Origin: Laguncularia racemosa | Lineage: Eukaryota; Streptophyta; Magnoliopsida; Myrtales; Combretaceae | Reading direction: 5' to 3' | DNA length: 64,000 nucleotides | Assembly: GCA_037954665.1 (NCBI GenBank) | Contig: JBBMOL010000099.1 | Coordinates: 2,666,001-2,730,000 of the forward strand | Shown here: one piece after another, positions 36,196 through 46,709 of the stretch | Layout: each line of letters starts with the position of its first letter | Numbering within the stretch: the stretch's first letter is position 1 | The notes under the pieces: model-generated | What the model was told of the DNA's origin: nothing | Database searches by the model: none | The model's input: only the letters and a program-made list of their open reading frames with translations | Translations under genes and position numbers: made by a program

Positions 36196-36490
36196 GCTTC
36201 GAAAATACACAGAAGTATACACGGTTGAACACACGGTTGAAGGCACGGCCGTGTGTTGAGCTTCGAAAATACACAGAAGTACACACGGTTGAATGCACGG
36301 CCGTGTGTTGAGCTTAGAAAATACACAGAAGTACACACGGTTGAACACATGGTTGAATGCACGGCCGTGTGTTGAGCTTAGAAAATACACAGAATTACAC
36401 ACGGTTGAAGGCACGGCCGTGTGTTGAGCTTGGAAAATACACAGAACAGAAGTATACACGGTTAAGTACACGGTTGAAGACACGGCCTTG
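36196..36490. repeat. 52/64-bp CACGGCCGTG minisatellite inside the hAT element
   Basis: Five units of the type GCTT(C/A)GAAAATACACAGAAGTA-CACGGTTGAA-GGCACGGCCGTGTGTTGA. The palindrome CACGGCCGTG starts at 36244, 36296, 36360 and 36412, giving spacings of 52, 64 and 52; the last unit (36481) is mutated to CACGGCCTTG. The long units have an extra 12-base ACACGGTTGAAC-type step. The array lies upstream of the transposase start. Confidence 0.88.
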
Positions 36491-36639
36491 AAAGCCATCA
36501 ACCCATTCAAATACCCATTCACAATCACAACTCACAAGCATAAAAATTCCCATGATACACTACATTACAACTGTACAAGTACAAGTATAGTCATACAAGT
36601 CATACCTAACACAAAAATCGTGTCTATGAAGATGGATCT

Positions 36640-36960
36640 CAACTCGTTGGCGGGTGGCCTGCTGCAAGAACAATCGCTGGTTCACTGCTCAGTATTCTTT
36701 GTCCTAATAGTATCAAGTATAAAATCAGCTCACTGCTCAGTGTGGAAGTGGATGCGGAACGAAGGATCGCTGGCTCGCTTCTCCTCTCTCGTCGTCGTCG
36801 TCGCTTTTCACCGTCTGGTCTGTCTCTCTCTCTCTTCAACGTACACGAACAGCAGCAGCAGCAACGCAAGCCGAAAATTGCAAAGGATGTGCTGGGTTGC
36901 CGATTGGGCTGGGCTGGGTTGGGCTTGGATCCGATCCGAATGGATTTAAGCCTGCAATTG
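36640..36960 (-). promoter_or_regulatory. GC-rich leader/promoter region of the hAT transposase
   Basis: GC-rich sequence with a CT/GA microsatellite (36815-36838), CAGCAG repeats and TCGTCGTCG lies about 1-1.3 kb upstream of the transposase ATG on the same strand. Its composition is unlike the rest of the element. It could be the transcription start region or sequence captured from a host gene. No conserved domain was recognised in its frames. Confidence 0.35.
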
Positions 36961-37145
36961 GATAATTGTGTGGAATCGGTAAACACGTGTAGAATCGCGA
37001 TTTTGAACGATTTTACTGTTCAAAATCGCGATTTTACTCCGATTTTGAAACTTTCCGATTTTATAGGCGAGTTAACTAGGATTGTATATGTAAACTCGTA
37101 AAAACATGGAAACGTACGAGTTGAAACGCGATTTTGACAACCTTG

Positions 37146-37153
37146 CTTGTTGC
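37146..37153. repeat. Right 8-bp target duplication of the hAT element
   Basis: CTTGTTGC, identical to 32730-32737. Identity of both copies suggests a fairly recent insertion. Confidence 0.93.
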
Positions 37154-38081
37154 CATAGCTTTCTAAAATGCCATAGGACGGTCCTAACGTGGTGTCCCTG
37201 GCTCAGCTGCTTCAGCAAAACTTACTCTATTTGCATCAGTAGAATGAATAAAAGAGAATCAAGACAGGGCAACTTCTTTTGTGTGAATTGTGTTTGCATC
37301 AAAAAGCTTTACGTTAACGTAGTAAGGGTCCAAGCATAGTTGAATGCTGAAGCTGAATTCATTTGGATCTTGACTCCATCGAGCAAAATAAGGTTCTTGT
37401 TTATCCAGATCCATTGGCTCTAGCTGGCTTTTTTGTTGTGATATCTTTCCGATGCTCTCTTTATCTGTGGCAGAGTCTTATTTGGGGCGTAGCCTTCTCG
37501 TTTGGATTTCCTTTCTCATATTATAACTACGTAATTATCTATATCTTGTTTTCCAAGTTATACTTTCGAGTGTGTGTTTAATTGTCTCAAGAAACAGCAG
37601 CTGCCACAATAAAAGTAGTGGACATTGCACTACCTGTTTGACAGAACGTGCATTTCCAGTTGCGATCTAATGATAAGTTTCTTATTTATATAGTCCGTCC
37701 CAATACTATTATGCCCCCCACAAGTGACGATGAGTATTTATTTATGAATTATCCTATACAACACCAACACCAACACCATCAACCACATCTTCCCCTACTT
37801 TATGCCACCCTCAGAAACTGTGGCAACTTAGTAAAAATTTATAAATATTTAATTAGACATACTTTTAAGGTGTATTTATTTCTTGTATTATTAATAACAA
37901 CACATTAAATAGTAAACACTATGGAAAGAAAGTAAATTTTCTTATTTCTTATGAAAATAGTTTTAATTATCAATATCATTTAAATAAAATTTTTATTTTA
38001 TTTTTTATTTTATAACATATATATATATATATATTGTAAGTCATGGCTTGCTAGTACAATAGATTGGAGGCCATAACTCAC
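37154..38081. other. Spacer right of the hAT element
   Basis: Scraps of coding-like sequence near 37190-37560 are broken by stops; I could not assign them. A CAACAC microrepeat lies at about 37758-37780 and a TA run at 38016-38034. Confidence 0.4.
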
Positions 38082-38692
38082 TAAGACTAGAAATGCGGGG
38101 GCCAAAAAATTTTGGTCCACAACATGTGCAAGTTGTTTTGGTCCGCCCCACATGGCCCGCGGGGCTGGGCGGGCCACATCAATGTGGGCATGGGTTAGCC
38201 CACCTGCCCGCATAATTTAAAAAAAAAAAAAACGAGAATGATTTGAATTAGAAGACCCCGACTAGACCAAACCACAGTTTTCCTCCGCTTTCCATTCTCC
38301 ATCTCTAATCCTCCTTCTCTTACTCTCACGGCACCACGGTCACAAGTCATGGAGTAACAAACTCATGGCTTTACGTAGATTTTTTTTTTAACAAAATATA
38401 TATTACCTTATTTTTAAAGTTGTATTAAACTTCAAATTTGATTTAAACTTGTCATTATAAATATTTTATATTAAATATGAAAAGATGCAATTTGAAGTAT
38501 TAATCTACCATATTAATTTTCTATTTTTGTAATAAAAAAAAAAAATTGTGCACGAGGCCACCCAAAACGCATTAACTCGTGGGGTGTGTGTGTAGAGGTG
38601 GGGGCAAGCCATCGTAAACCGGCCCCGCTTTGACTTGGGAGCAAGTGCGGATTGGGGCGAGCCGGCCCATTCGGCCCACTTTCCCAGCTCTA
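38082..38692. mobile_element. Small non-autonomous hAT-like element
   Basis: The left end TAAGACTAGAAATGCGGGGG and the reverse complement of the right end, TAGAGCTGGGAAAGTGGGCC, are weakly similar. The flanks TAACTCAC (38074-38081) and TAACTCAT (38693-38700) match in 7 of 8 bases. GC-rich subterminal blocks (GGCCCGCGGGGC, GGGCGGGCC, CCGGCCC) sit against AT-rich centre DNA, as in Ac-like miniature elements. A second, internal TAGAGGTGGGGGCAAGCC near 38593 may be an alternative end. No coding frame. Confidence 0.45.
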
Positions 38693-38723
38693 TAACTCAT
38701 CCCTAACTAGCCAAAAGAGCCAA

Positions 38724-40440
38724 TGTAACACCCTAGAAGTGGAACACTATAACTCGCCATGTGTTACTATAATCTAGTGACACGCAAAGGCTAATTTCCA
38801 CATTTGTAGACTCCAAAATCTGTTCAACTTCAATATTTAATTAACCATAACATCTCAAATAATAAGATGAGAGGCTCATAAGCGAGTTATTATAATCATA
38901 ATTCTAATTAAAATATTTAGAAGAACTAAAAATGGTTACAATTGTCAACAGGAATCAAAATCTTCACCAACACTTACTGAATTCTTTTCCACGGCAAATA
39001 TAAGAGTAACAAGTAAAGATGTGTGAGCAAACTATAATCTCCAATAGGCCTATCAATATGATTATGAACTTCCACCTGTTTCCCAATACTTGTCATCATA
39101 ACAATAATAAAAATCTCTACTATCATCATCTTGATAAAAGCAACAAACATTCCCTAATTTATTACATTCAACATATTCATCATACCCACTTGCAACTGAA
39201 AATAAGCCAAAACCTAATACATGAGTACCATACAAATATGCAGATATCACAATGATCACAGTATATACCTAAAATGCAAAAAATGAATCACAATCATTTC
39301 ATTAATTATCTCTAATTTAGCTAATGAATAATACATGGCTACTTATAACCACTCCATATATATATATGCTCAGAATTAGCATTTCTAACCCTAATTTTCT
39401 AAATGGTTTTACGAATGTTACCTTCAACCCCAATACTCTTAAATCTACCTTAGATCATTTTGGCATATGACTTCACTAGAGACAATTTTATATACTAATC
39501 ATTAGGGTAACCTTTAGGAATTTTCCATATCCGACCCTTAAGCCAAGTCACACACAAGTAGCATACAAAATTAAATCCAATATATGTTAAGTTCATTCAA
39601 TGCACTAATTTAAGAAACATAGGCACCAAACAAAGTAAACAAGTACTTGGAATAATCTATTCATATGGTAATAGATTCTATAAAATCTAGCGACTGATCT
39701 CAAATTGTATGAACAACTATTTTAAGAACCCTAACTAACATTAATCTACCTATTTGTAACCATTTGATAGATAATAATAACATCAGAAAGCTAAGGTAGA
39801 AGAGAAGAACAAGATAGTACATCACTGGAAGTTTACGGGTGGACACACAAGTGTGATTCTACTTGTGTACATCTTTATGACAAAAGGAGTGCACATGATT
39901 ATGGGTGTGAAACAAGGTGTGTAAAGGTACACAATCACGAACACAACCCCTCTTTGATCAAAGCATCATGTGCTCACCTCAAGTTCATGTCTATATTTTC
40001 CAATGTGATACGTGTATTAGAGGTAGGTGTTCTTGCCCTTAATCTCCTCTATTCCCCAAGTTTATGCGAAAAAAACCCTAAATTTTCATTCACCACTCCT
40101 TTTCTTTTTTTTTTACTTCAATTTAACCCCCAAAATGCATAAATACTCATTCACCTACTTAGATTGTCCAAAATCATGTCAATTGTTCATAACCCTTACA
40201 ATTCTTATACGTTATGCCAACCAACAAACCTAAAATGAAACCTATTCGACTATAGTCAAAGAAACATGAGGATTAAAGAGTCATTATGCTTACCTTAGAG
40301 AATTAGTGTTGATTTATGTGGATTGATGATAAGAATCCATCAGAGAGAGAGAGAGAGAGAGAGAGCGTTTCCTTGAGAGGCAAGGTATGCAAGATGAGGG
40401 TAAAGGGTCAAAATAGCATAACATGAGATTTATAATCTTC
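38724..40440 (-). mobile_element. LTR-like sequence of a gypsy-type element, uncertain right border
   Basis: TGTAACACCCTAGAAGTGGAAC at 38724 is, on the minus strand, the ...GGGTGTTACA end common to many plant gypsy LTRs. The following 1.7 kb is non-coding, with an ACAC/GTGT-rich stretch (39835-39950) and a GA microsatellite (40342-40366). No matching target duplication or other LTR was found, so the extent is a guess. Confidence 0.35.
40342..40366. repeat. GA microsatellite
   Basis: About twelve GA units in LTR-like DNA. Confidence 0.9.
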
Positions 40441-40740
40441 TAAGTAAAAGACTAAAATACCCTTGTACTTAACTCTTTAATATTTTGCTTGTCATTGCTT
40501 TATAACTTATTTTATTTCTTTTTATTTATTTATTTGTTTGTTTGTTCTTATAGTCAATTTATGTGTTGTGAATCGCTATGCTAGTTCAAGGCAAGTTCAC
40601 AAACCAAATTATTCCTTTACCCAAGTCTAAAGATACCTTTAGCACCATCCTTTTTGCTATTCATAAAGGTAACACATTTATCTAATATATCCAATATATG
40701 ATTTTATTTATTAAAAACTCTATCCTCTTTTTAGCCCTTC

Positions 40741-41039
40741 ATTTGTTCTTTGGAGTCTTATTCTACTCCTCCATCAACTTGTAAGGTAATAGGTCATCTT
40801 GGTTAGAGTAAAGAAATAGAAGAATAAATGGAGGCTCTTAAGCTCAATGACCCATGGGATTTAGTCCCTTTACCTTTAAGAAAACATTCAATTTGATGTA
40901 AATGGGTATTTGTTACTTTAACTTAATATCTATGATGCCTTAGCTCGTTACAAGGCTAGATTACTAGCAAAAAGATATGCACAAGTATATGTTATTAACT
41001 ATTATGATACTTTTTCATTGGTTGTAAACATATTATTGT
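40741..41039 (+). pseudogene. Copia reverse-transcriptase relic, N-terminal part
   Basis: In two frames it reads MEALKLNDPWDLVPLP then CKWVF and, after a shift, ALARYKARLLAKRYAQVYV and YYDTFSLVV, the start of a copia RT (compare KARLVAKGYAQ, DTFSPVAK). Several stops are present. The reading resumes at 42504 after an inserted LTR. Confidence 0.75.
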
Positions 41040-41044
41040 CATAT

Positions 41045-42498
41045 TGATATCGGTTTATCCTACTATCCTAAGATCTATAAGCAAGTTCATCTATCGATTT
41101 TATAATATAGTGGATATTAATATCGAATGTCGATCCCATAGAGACTCTAGTTATTAATAACCACCTTTTCTCTTATTATCTAATAGTCAAAACTGAAAGA
41201 GAAAATCATCAATAAAATTAAGGAAAGTAACAAGTAAAGAACAACAATCTATAAAAGCATACTCGAAATTATTATTCAATTCGATTTTCATATTTTTAAA
41301 CCGTGAGAATTCCTAAATTGAACTAATAGTTCTTTGAAGTCTACTAATTCCTAATTCTATATTAATTAATTGGAATCTCTTCCTAATTAAAACCCCTAAA
41401 TTCACATTACTTTCAACCTGTGAATTATACTATTAGGTTTGACTATAATATGAAAGATTTACATCGTCCTATATCTAAAATTGTGTGTAATTTCTTCCAA
41501 TTATATTAGATCTATTCAAACATAAGATCCCCCAATCTCTATGTATGAAATCAAACTTCAAACTAATACGCTGGTAATATTAATTCCAAGATAATAAAGC
41601 ATTTATAATTAGATCACAAAAATATTAGTAACCTCATTGAATAATAAACCAAATAATTACATATTCATTTTAGGATTCATCATACTCGAGTATAAAAGAA
41701 AATTAAGCTAGTATTATATTGAAATTAAAAGCAAAACTATAAAAATAATGTATAAAGAAAAGTATAAATAATTCAATAATAACAATCTAATTCTATAACT
41801 ACTCTAATGCTAACTCTAAAATTCTATATCTTCAAACTTAAACTCTACCCCCCCCTTTTATATTGGTCAAAAGCCTCCCATGTAAGAAAGTTGTAGTTTC
41901 CTAAAGTAAAATCAGAATCTTCATAAATGAGGAAACAAAGCTCTAGTAGGCAGGAAATTGCATCTTTAAAGGGTAGGAAACTTGGCTTTAAGGAGGAAAT
42001 TAAATCTGATAGATTATATCATTCTTCGGGGAAAGTAATATTCAACTTCTGTAATTGTTTTGGAAAGTGAAATCTTCATTTGACATAGTCATAGCATGGT
42101 CATGCAAAAGGTAATGTAGCTCTCTTCTTGAAATTGTTCTAAAATTCTTAAAAATTAGCCCCAACACAGCATCCAACACTAGTATGTCTCTTCCTATGTA
42201 CATTAGCACAACCTCTGGCATAGGTTTCTTTTTGGTCTTTTCCAAGTAATGTTTAACATGGTTGTTGATATGGTCATACCAACAACCGTGTCAATACCTT
42301 CGACTTTGTAACTTCATCACTTTTGCTTTGAATCACATGCAAATTACATAACTTTACATTATTTTATCTTGAGTTACCTTTCAAAGACTTGAAATTAAAA
42401 TGGAAGCTAATTAAGTGTAATATCCATTCAAAATGCTCAGAAATTAAACCAAAGACTATAAAAATTAACAATTATTAAGTATTATAAAACTCTTATCA
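41045..42498 (-). mobile_element. Solo LTR inserted in a copia relic
   Basis: Length 1454, bounded by TGATATCGG (41045) and ...CTCTTATCA (42498), so TG...CA ends with a short TGATA/TATCA inverted repeat. The target CATAT is duplicated exactly (41040-41044 and 42499-42503). It interrupts the copia RT in the middle of the palm region, whose two halves match the family on both sides. No internal coding region is left, as expected after LTR-LTR recombination. The minus-strand start TGATAAGAG parallels that of 30360-31782. Confidence 0.88.
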
Positions 42499-42503
42499 CA
42501 TAT

Positions 42504-43030
42504 TATTATGTCTCTTGCAACAATTCATCATTTGTTTTTGCATAAGCTAAATGTAAGAGTTACATTCTTAAGTAGTGGTCTATAGGAGATATGTATAGAG
42601 CAATAGTGGTAGCATAGTTTGATCTTACTTATTTGCAAAGTTATGATTATGGGTTTCTTTTTTTGTATTTTTTTTTTCCTTTCTCTTTTTGAGTTGTGGT
42701 TTGTATAGATGATATAATGTCATTAGTAGCAATTCTGGAAGAATCATCTCTTTAAAGTCTTTTGTTTATAAACACTTTTACTCGAAAGTCATGAAGAGGT
42801 TACAATACTTCCTTGAGATAGAGGTAGCAAGTCTTAAGATATGTATACACCTAACTTTTTGAAAGTATGCATTGAAGTGGTTGATTGAAATAGGGTTGTC
42901 ATATGCAAAACCATTAAATACTCAACAAATTCACTAACAGAAGATCATGGGAAGATATATGATTGTAAAGGGGTAATTTTTTATATATTAAAATATTGGA
43001 CTAAGCCCATTATTTATGTAGGCTTAATTC
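42504..43030 (+). pseudogene. Copia reverse-transcriptase relic, C-terminal part
   Basis: Continues the relic from 41039: IIMSLATIHHLFLHKLN matches the LMSLAATHxWPLHQLDVKNAFL region, then (via CIDDI, the decayed YVDD box) GYNTSLR/LQYFLEIEVASL near 42795-42830 matches KDLGxLKYFLGIEVA. There are many stops and shifts. It fades out near 43030. Confidence 0.65.
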
Positions 43031-44690
43031 CTTAAGTTAGGTGGCAAGGCCTATAATATCTAGCCTATATTTAAGATGACTTATAGAAAATTAGCTTGAT
43101 GAGCTTGGAATAGGTATCTTTAGACTAATTTATCTACTTTCAACCTTTCTTAGGCAAAATCGTGCATTTATAAGGATGGCTATTAGCCTTCGTCCATTAG
43201 TGAGCTCATTCAGGATAACTATGAAATGTCCAAACTCTATCTCATCTATTTATCACTAAGATAACTAGATGAATTTCATCAAACTCGATAGCTTATAGAT
43301 ACTTAGTCATTTCTCCTAATTTAAAACAATTCAAGAAACTAAAGAAACAACATTCTACTAAATAGTCTCTATTCATAAAGATCAAATAATTAACTCAAGC
43401 AATTACAAATCTCAAGCATAAGCTGCAAGGTTGACACTCAAGGTTCCTTAGGCTCTATTATATGTTACACTGTGAATTCAAGATACTAAGATTGTCTGTT
43501 CCCCTTTCCTGTTATTATTTCCTAGTCATTCCACTAAGTGTCATCTTCACATAACTACTTTGAGACCACGTATAGCGTGAGATTCGTACATAGCACACAT
43601 GTGACCACTTTTAGGGTGTAAGTTGTGTATTACCTAATGTAAAATGAAGCAATGCTTAATATATAATGTTGTAATCTCATAATTTAAAGAATTATGACTT
43701 TGCCCAAAACATATCAATTTAGGAACATAGGCACCGGAGATACTTATAGTTTTAATTTTTTATTTTGGTTTCTAAATTTTATATGTTTACATTTTAGTAT
43801 ATATACTTTTGTTTTCATTGCATTTTGGTGTTGTTCAATCGCTATATATATAACGCATCTTAATGTTTATATCTTAAGATTGTAATGTGTGAAAAATTTT
43901 CAAACTTAAAAGACATTTATGACCAATGTACATTACTACAAAAAATAGAAGAATTATGAAAATAAAGGATTGTTATAAGAAAATGTTAGAGAAATATTAC
44001 AAAATTCTCCTCCTATTTTTCTTTAAGCATTTTCTTTTTTTTTTTTTTGGTAAAAATCATTTATTCTAAAAAATTTGCTATATTTTGTGTAACAATCTAT
44101 ATAGGTTATGAATGTATTCTAAATTGTGTTACTTTGACCATCAATCTTGTCAAATTTTATAAATATTAAAAAAATATAAAAAGTTAGGTGAGTCCATAAC
44201 AACGAAGAGTATTTTTTATTATGTAATTTGGAGTCAATGTGACAGCTTTTGGAGAAATTACAGCATGAGTTTAATAACTAAGTTTGTAATGATACAATGC
44301 CCAATTTACAAGTAATGAGATTGCAAATTTTTGAAAATTACTACTCAAACTCAAATATTATCTGAGATATGATAAAACATTACAAAATATAGACGTGTAT
44401 ATAATCTAGTAGTTAAAAAAATTTGTATTTTGAGGGCAAACAATATCTAGTATTCAAAATTTTATCTCATCTAAGTAATCTTGTGGCACATATAATAGAT
44501 TTTATTTTCGAATAAATGTTCATGTTACTAGTTTTTAAATAACATAAAATTTGTTAAAATCGAATATTGTACGTAAAAATTACAGACAGTTGAAATTTTC
44601 AATAAAAAATAGTTGCTTTTAATTTTTTAACAAATTGTTAATTAAAAAAACTTTTTTATAAATTAATGGTTGGTTAGGCACTCAAATATT
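43031..44690. other. AT-rich spacer upstream of the PPR gene
   Basis: No gene or clear element. A T-run lies near 44030 and a TA run just before 44710 could serve as the core promoter region of the PPR gene. Confidence 0.45.
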
Positions 44691-44834
44691 GAAATATATA
44701 TATATATAATAAATACACAACCGTAGTTGCCTTTTTTTTTCCAGTGTAGAAAATCAATAATTAATTATTATCCACTTGCGTCTTTTGAAGCTTGGATAAC
44801 CTGTGACTGTAAACTAGTGCCATCTCAAGTCATC

Positions 44835-46709
44835 ATGTCCTCAGGGACCCTCTTCGCCAAGCCACCGTTGACCACCACCAACTGCCCCGCTCAAGCTTTC
44901 CCTTCGCCGGAAAAGCTCGCAGCCCTCATTGACAGAACCCAATGCGTCACCCAACTTCTCCAAATCCACGCCGCTCTTCTTCGTCACGGGCTTCACCAAC
45001 ATCACTTACTGAACTTCAAGCTCCAACGTTCTTACACCTCACTTGGTTATCTTAAAAACTCTGTCAATGTCTTCGACCTCATCTCCAACCCTAATATTTA
45101 CGACTGGACCTCTATTATTCGCTGTCATGTACGGTTTGGTTTTCATGATAAGGCATTGTTGTATTTTATTAAAATGCTTGAAAGTGGTATTGAACCAAAT
45201 GTATATACTTTTTCTTCCGTTCTCAAAGGTTGTTCTGCTAGGTCAGGAAAAATTGTTCATGGGCATGTTATAAAACTTGGGATGGATTCAGATTCATATG
45301 TTAAGACTGGTATCGTCGATTTTTATGCGAAAGGTGGCGATGTTGTGTCGGCAAGGAAGCTGTTCAATAAATTTTCTGAGAGAAATTTGATTTGTTTGAC
45401 AGCCATGATGACCTGCTATGCTAAACATGGGGCATTGAATGAGGCTCGGGCGTTGTTCGATGATATGACGGAGAGAGATGTTGTTTGTTGGAATGTGATG
45501 ATTGACGGGTATGCGCAACATGGGATGCCAAATGAGGCTTTACTGTTGTTTAGGAAGATGTTCGATGTTAAGGTGAGGCCAAATGAAGTGACTTTGTTGT
45601 CGGTTCTTGCTGCTTGTGGGCAGCTTGGTGCGTTGGAGTTGGGTAGATGGCTTCATTCGCATATTATGAATATTGACATTAAGATCAATGCCCATTTGGG
45701 CTCTGCATTGATCGACATGTACAGTAAGTGTGGTAGCCTGGAAGATGCGCAGTTGGTTTTTGAGAACATGGGCAAGAGCAAGGACATTGTTACTTGGAAC
45801 ACAATGTTGATGGCTTATGCTGTACATGGGTTCAGTGAAGATGCTTTTATAACATTCGACAGATTGTGTTGTGATGGTCTTATTCCTAATGATATTACAT
45901 TTATTGGGGTCCTGACAGCATGCGGTCATACTGGGTTAGTGAGCAAGGGATGGAGTTTGTTTAAGGAGATGAAGGACAAGTATGAGGTTGAGCCAAAGAT
46001 AGAGCACTATGGATGCATGGTCAATCTTCTCAGCCGTGCTGGGCTTTTAGATGAAGCATATGATCTTGTGAAGAACATGGAGATTGAACCAGATGAAGTT
46101 ATTTGGGGAACTTTACTTGGGGCATGTAAACAACATTCCAGGACAGCTCTAGGGGAGAAAATTGTGCACTTACTAATTGGGCAGAGCAAAGCAAATTGTG
46201 GAACCTACACCCTTCTTTCGAACATATATGCTGCTATTGGAAATTGGGATGGTGTTGCTAGAATTAGGACGTTGATGAGGTCTAATGGAGTGACAAAGGA
46301 GAAAGGTTGCAGCTCAATTGAAGTAGACAACCAGGTACATGAGTTCCTTGCTGGAGATAAGAAGCACCCCAAGAGCAAGGAAATTTATATGATGTTGGAT
46401 GAGATGAACTCCTGGCTTAGGGATCATCATTACGTGCCACAGACAGATACAGTGCTATATAATATTGAAGAGCAGCAAAAAGAGCAATTGCTTGAAGTTC
46501 ATAGTGAAAGACTTGCCATTGCTTTTGGTCTGATTAGCACTCTTCCAGGAACCACTATCAGGGTTGTGAAGAACCTACGAGTATGTTCAGATTGCCATGC
46601 TGTTATGAAGCTGATTTCTCTTGTCACAGGACGCAAGATTGTGATGAGAGATCGAAACAGGTTTCACCACTTCGATGACGGTTCATGTTCCTGTGGGGAT
46701 TATTGGTGA
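44835..46709 (+). CDS. ELI1: PLS-DYW pentatricopeptide repeat protein, ELI1-like
   Basis: Predicted plastid RNA-binding protein of the C-to-U editing type. The frame is open from before the first ATG; the first ATG is 44835 (MSSGTLFAKPPL), giving 624 residues, close to Arabidopsis ELI1 (At4g37380, about 632). The N-terminus is Ser/Thr/Pro-rich and could be a transit peptide. EKLAALIDRTQCVTQLLQIH at about residue 24 and the P, L and S repeats after it (for example DVVCWNVMIDGYAQHGMPNEAL, SALIDMYSKCGSLEDA, KIEHYGCMVNLLSRAG) match ELI1 in order. E and E+ motifs follow. The DYW deaminase domain keeps HSE (Zn and catalytic Glu), CSDCH and the terminal CSCGDYW. It has no introns, as usual for the family. 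Its editing target cannot be read from the sequence. Confidence 0.93.
   Translation: MSSGTLFAKPPLTTTNCPAQAFPSPEKLAALIDRTQCVTQLLQIHAALLRHGLHQHHLLNFKLQRSYTSLGYLKNSVNVFDLISNPNIYDWTSIIRCHVRFGFHDKALLYFIKMLESGIEPNVYTFSSVLKGCSARSGKIVHGHVIKLGMDSDSYVKTGIVDFYAKGGDVVSARKLFNKFSERNLICLTAMMTCYAKHGALNEARALFDDMTERDVVCWNVMIDGYAQHGMPNEALLLFRKMFDVKVRPNEVTLLSVLAACGQLGALELGRWLHSHIMNIDIKINAHLGSALIDMYSKCGSLEDAQLVFENMGKSKDIVTWNTMLMAYAVHGFSEDAFITFDRLCCDGLIPNDITFIGVLTACGHTGLVSKGWSLFKEMKDKYEVEPKIEHYGCMVNLLSRAGLLDEAYDLVKNMEIEPDEVIWGTLLGACKQHSRTALGEKIVHLLIGQSKANCGTYTLLSNIYAAIGNWDGVARIRTLMRSNGVTKEKGCSSIEVDNQVHEFLAGDKKHPKSKEIYMMLDEMNSWLRDHHYVPQTDTVLYNIEEQQKEQLLEVHSERLAIAFGLISTLPGTTIRVVKNLRVCSDCHAVMKLISLVTGRKIVMRDRNRFHHFDDGSCSCGDYW

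Larger units (their letters stand above)
32738..37145 (-). mobile_element. Complete hAT DNA transposon
   Basis: Length 4408. The terminal inverted repeats are a perfect 19 bp: CAAGGTTGTCAAAATCGCG at 32738-32756 and its complement at 37127-37145. The host sequence CTTGTTGC is present on both sides (32730-32737 and 37146-37153), an exact 8-bp target duplication, the hAT hallmark. Subterminal AATCGCGATTTT words occur near the left end (32751) and twice near the right end (36991 and 37022), likely transposase-binding motifs. The element carries one transposase gene on the minus strand. The 1.5 kb between transposase start and right end holds a minisatellite and a GC-rich leader. Confidence 0.93.

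Noticed and set aside
36196..36490. CRISPR-like regular array
   Set aside because: Units vary in length (52/64), there are no conserved repeats with unique spacers, and the context is a plant transposon.
36088..36528. Cys/Val-rich repetitive minus-strand frame of 146 codons
   Set aside because: Translation of the hAT minisatellite; repeats follow the DNA period.
38593..38692. A 100-base hAT element TAGAGGTGGG...CAGCTCTA
   Set aside because: Ends pair weakly and flanks (TGTGTGTG, TAACTCAT) do not match; the longer 38082-38692 interval fits the flanks better.
44727..44834. N-terminal extension of the PPR protein
   Set aside because: The frame is open but begins at TTG; the first ATG is 44835 and matches the family start.
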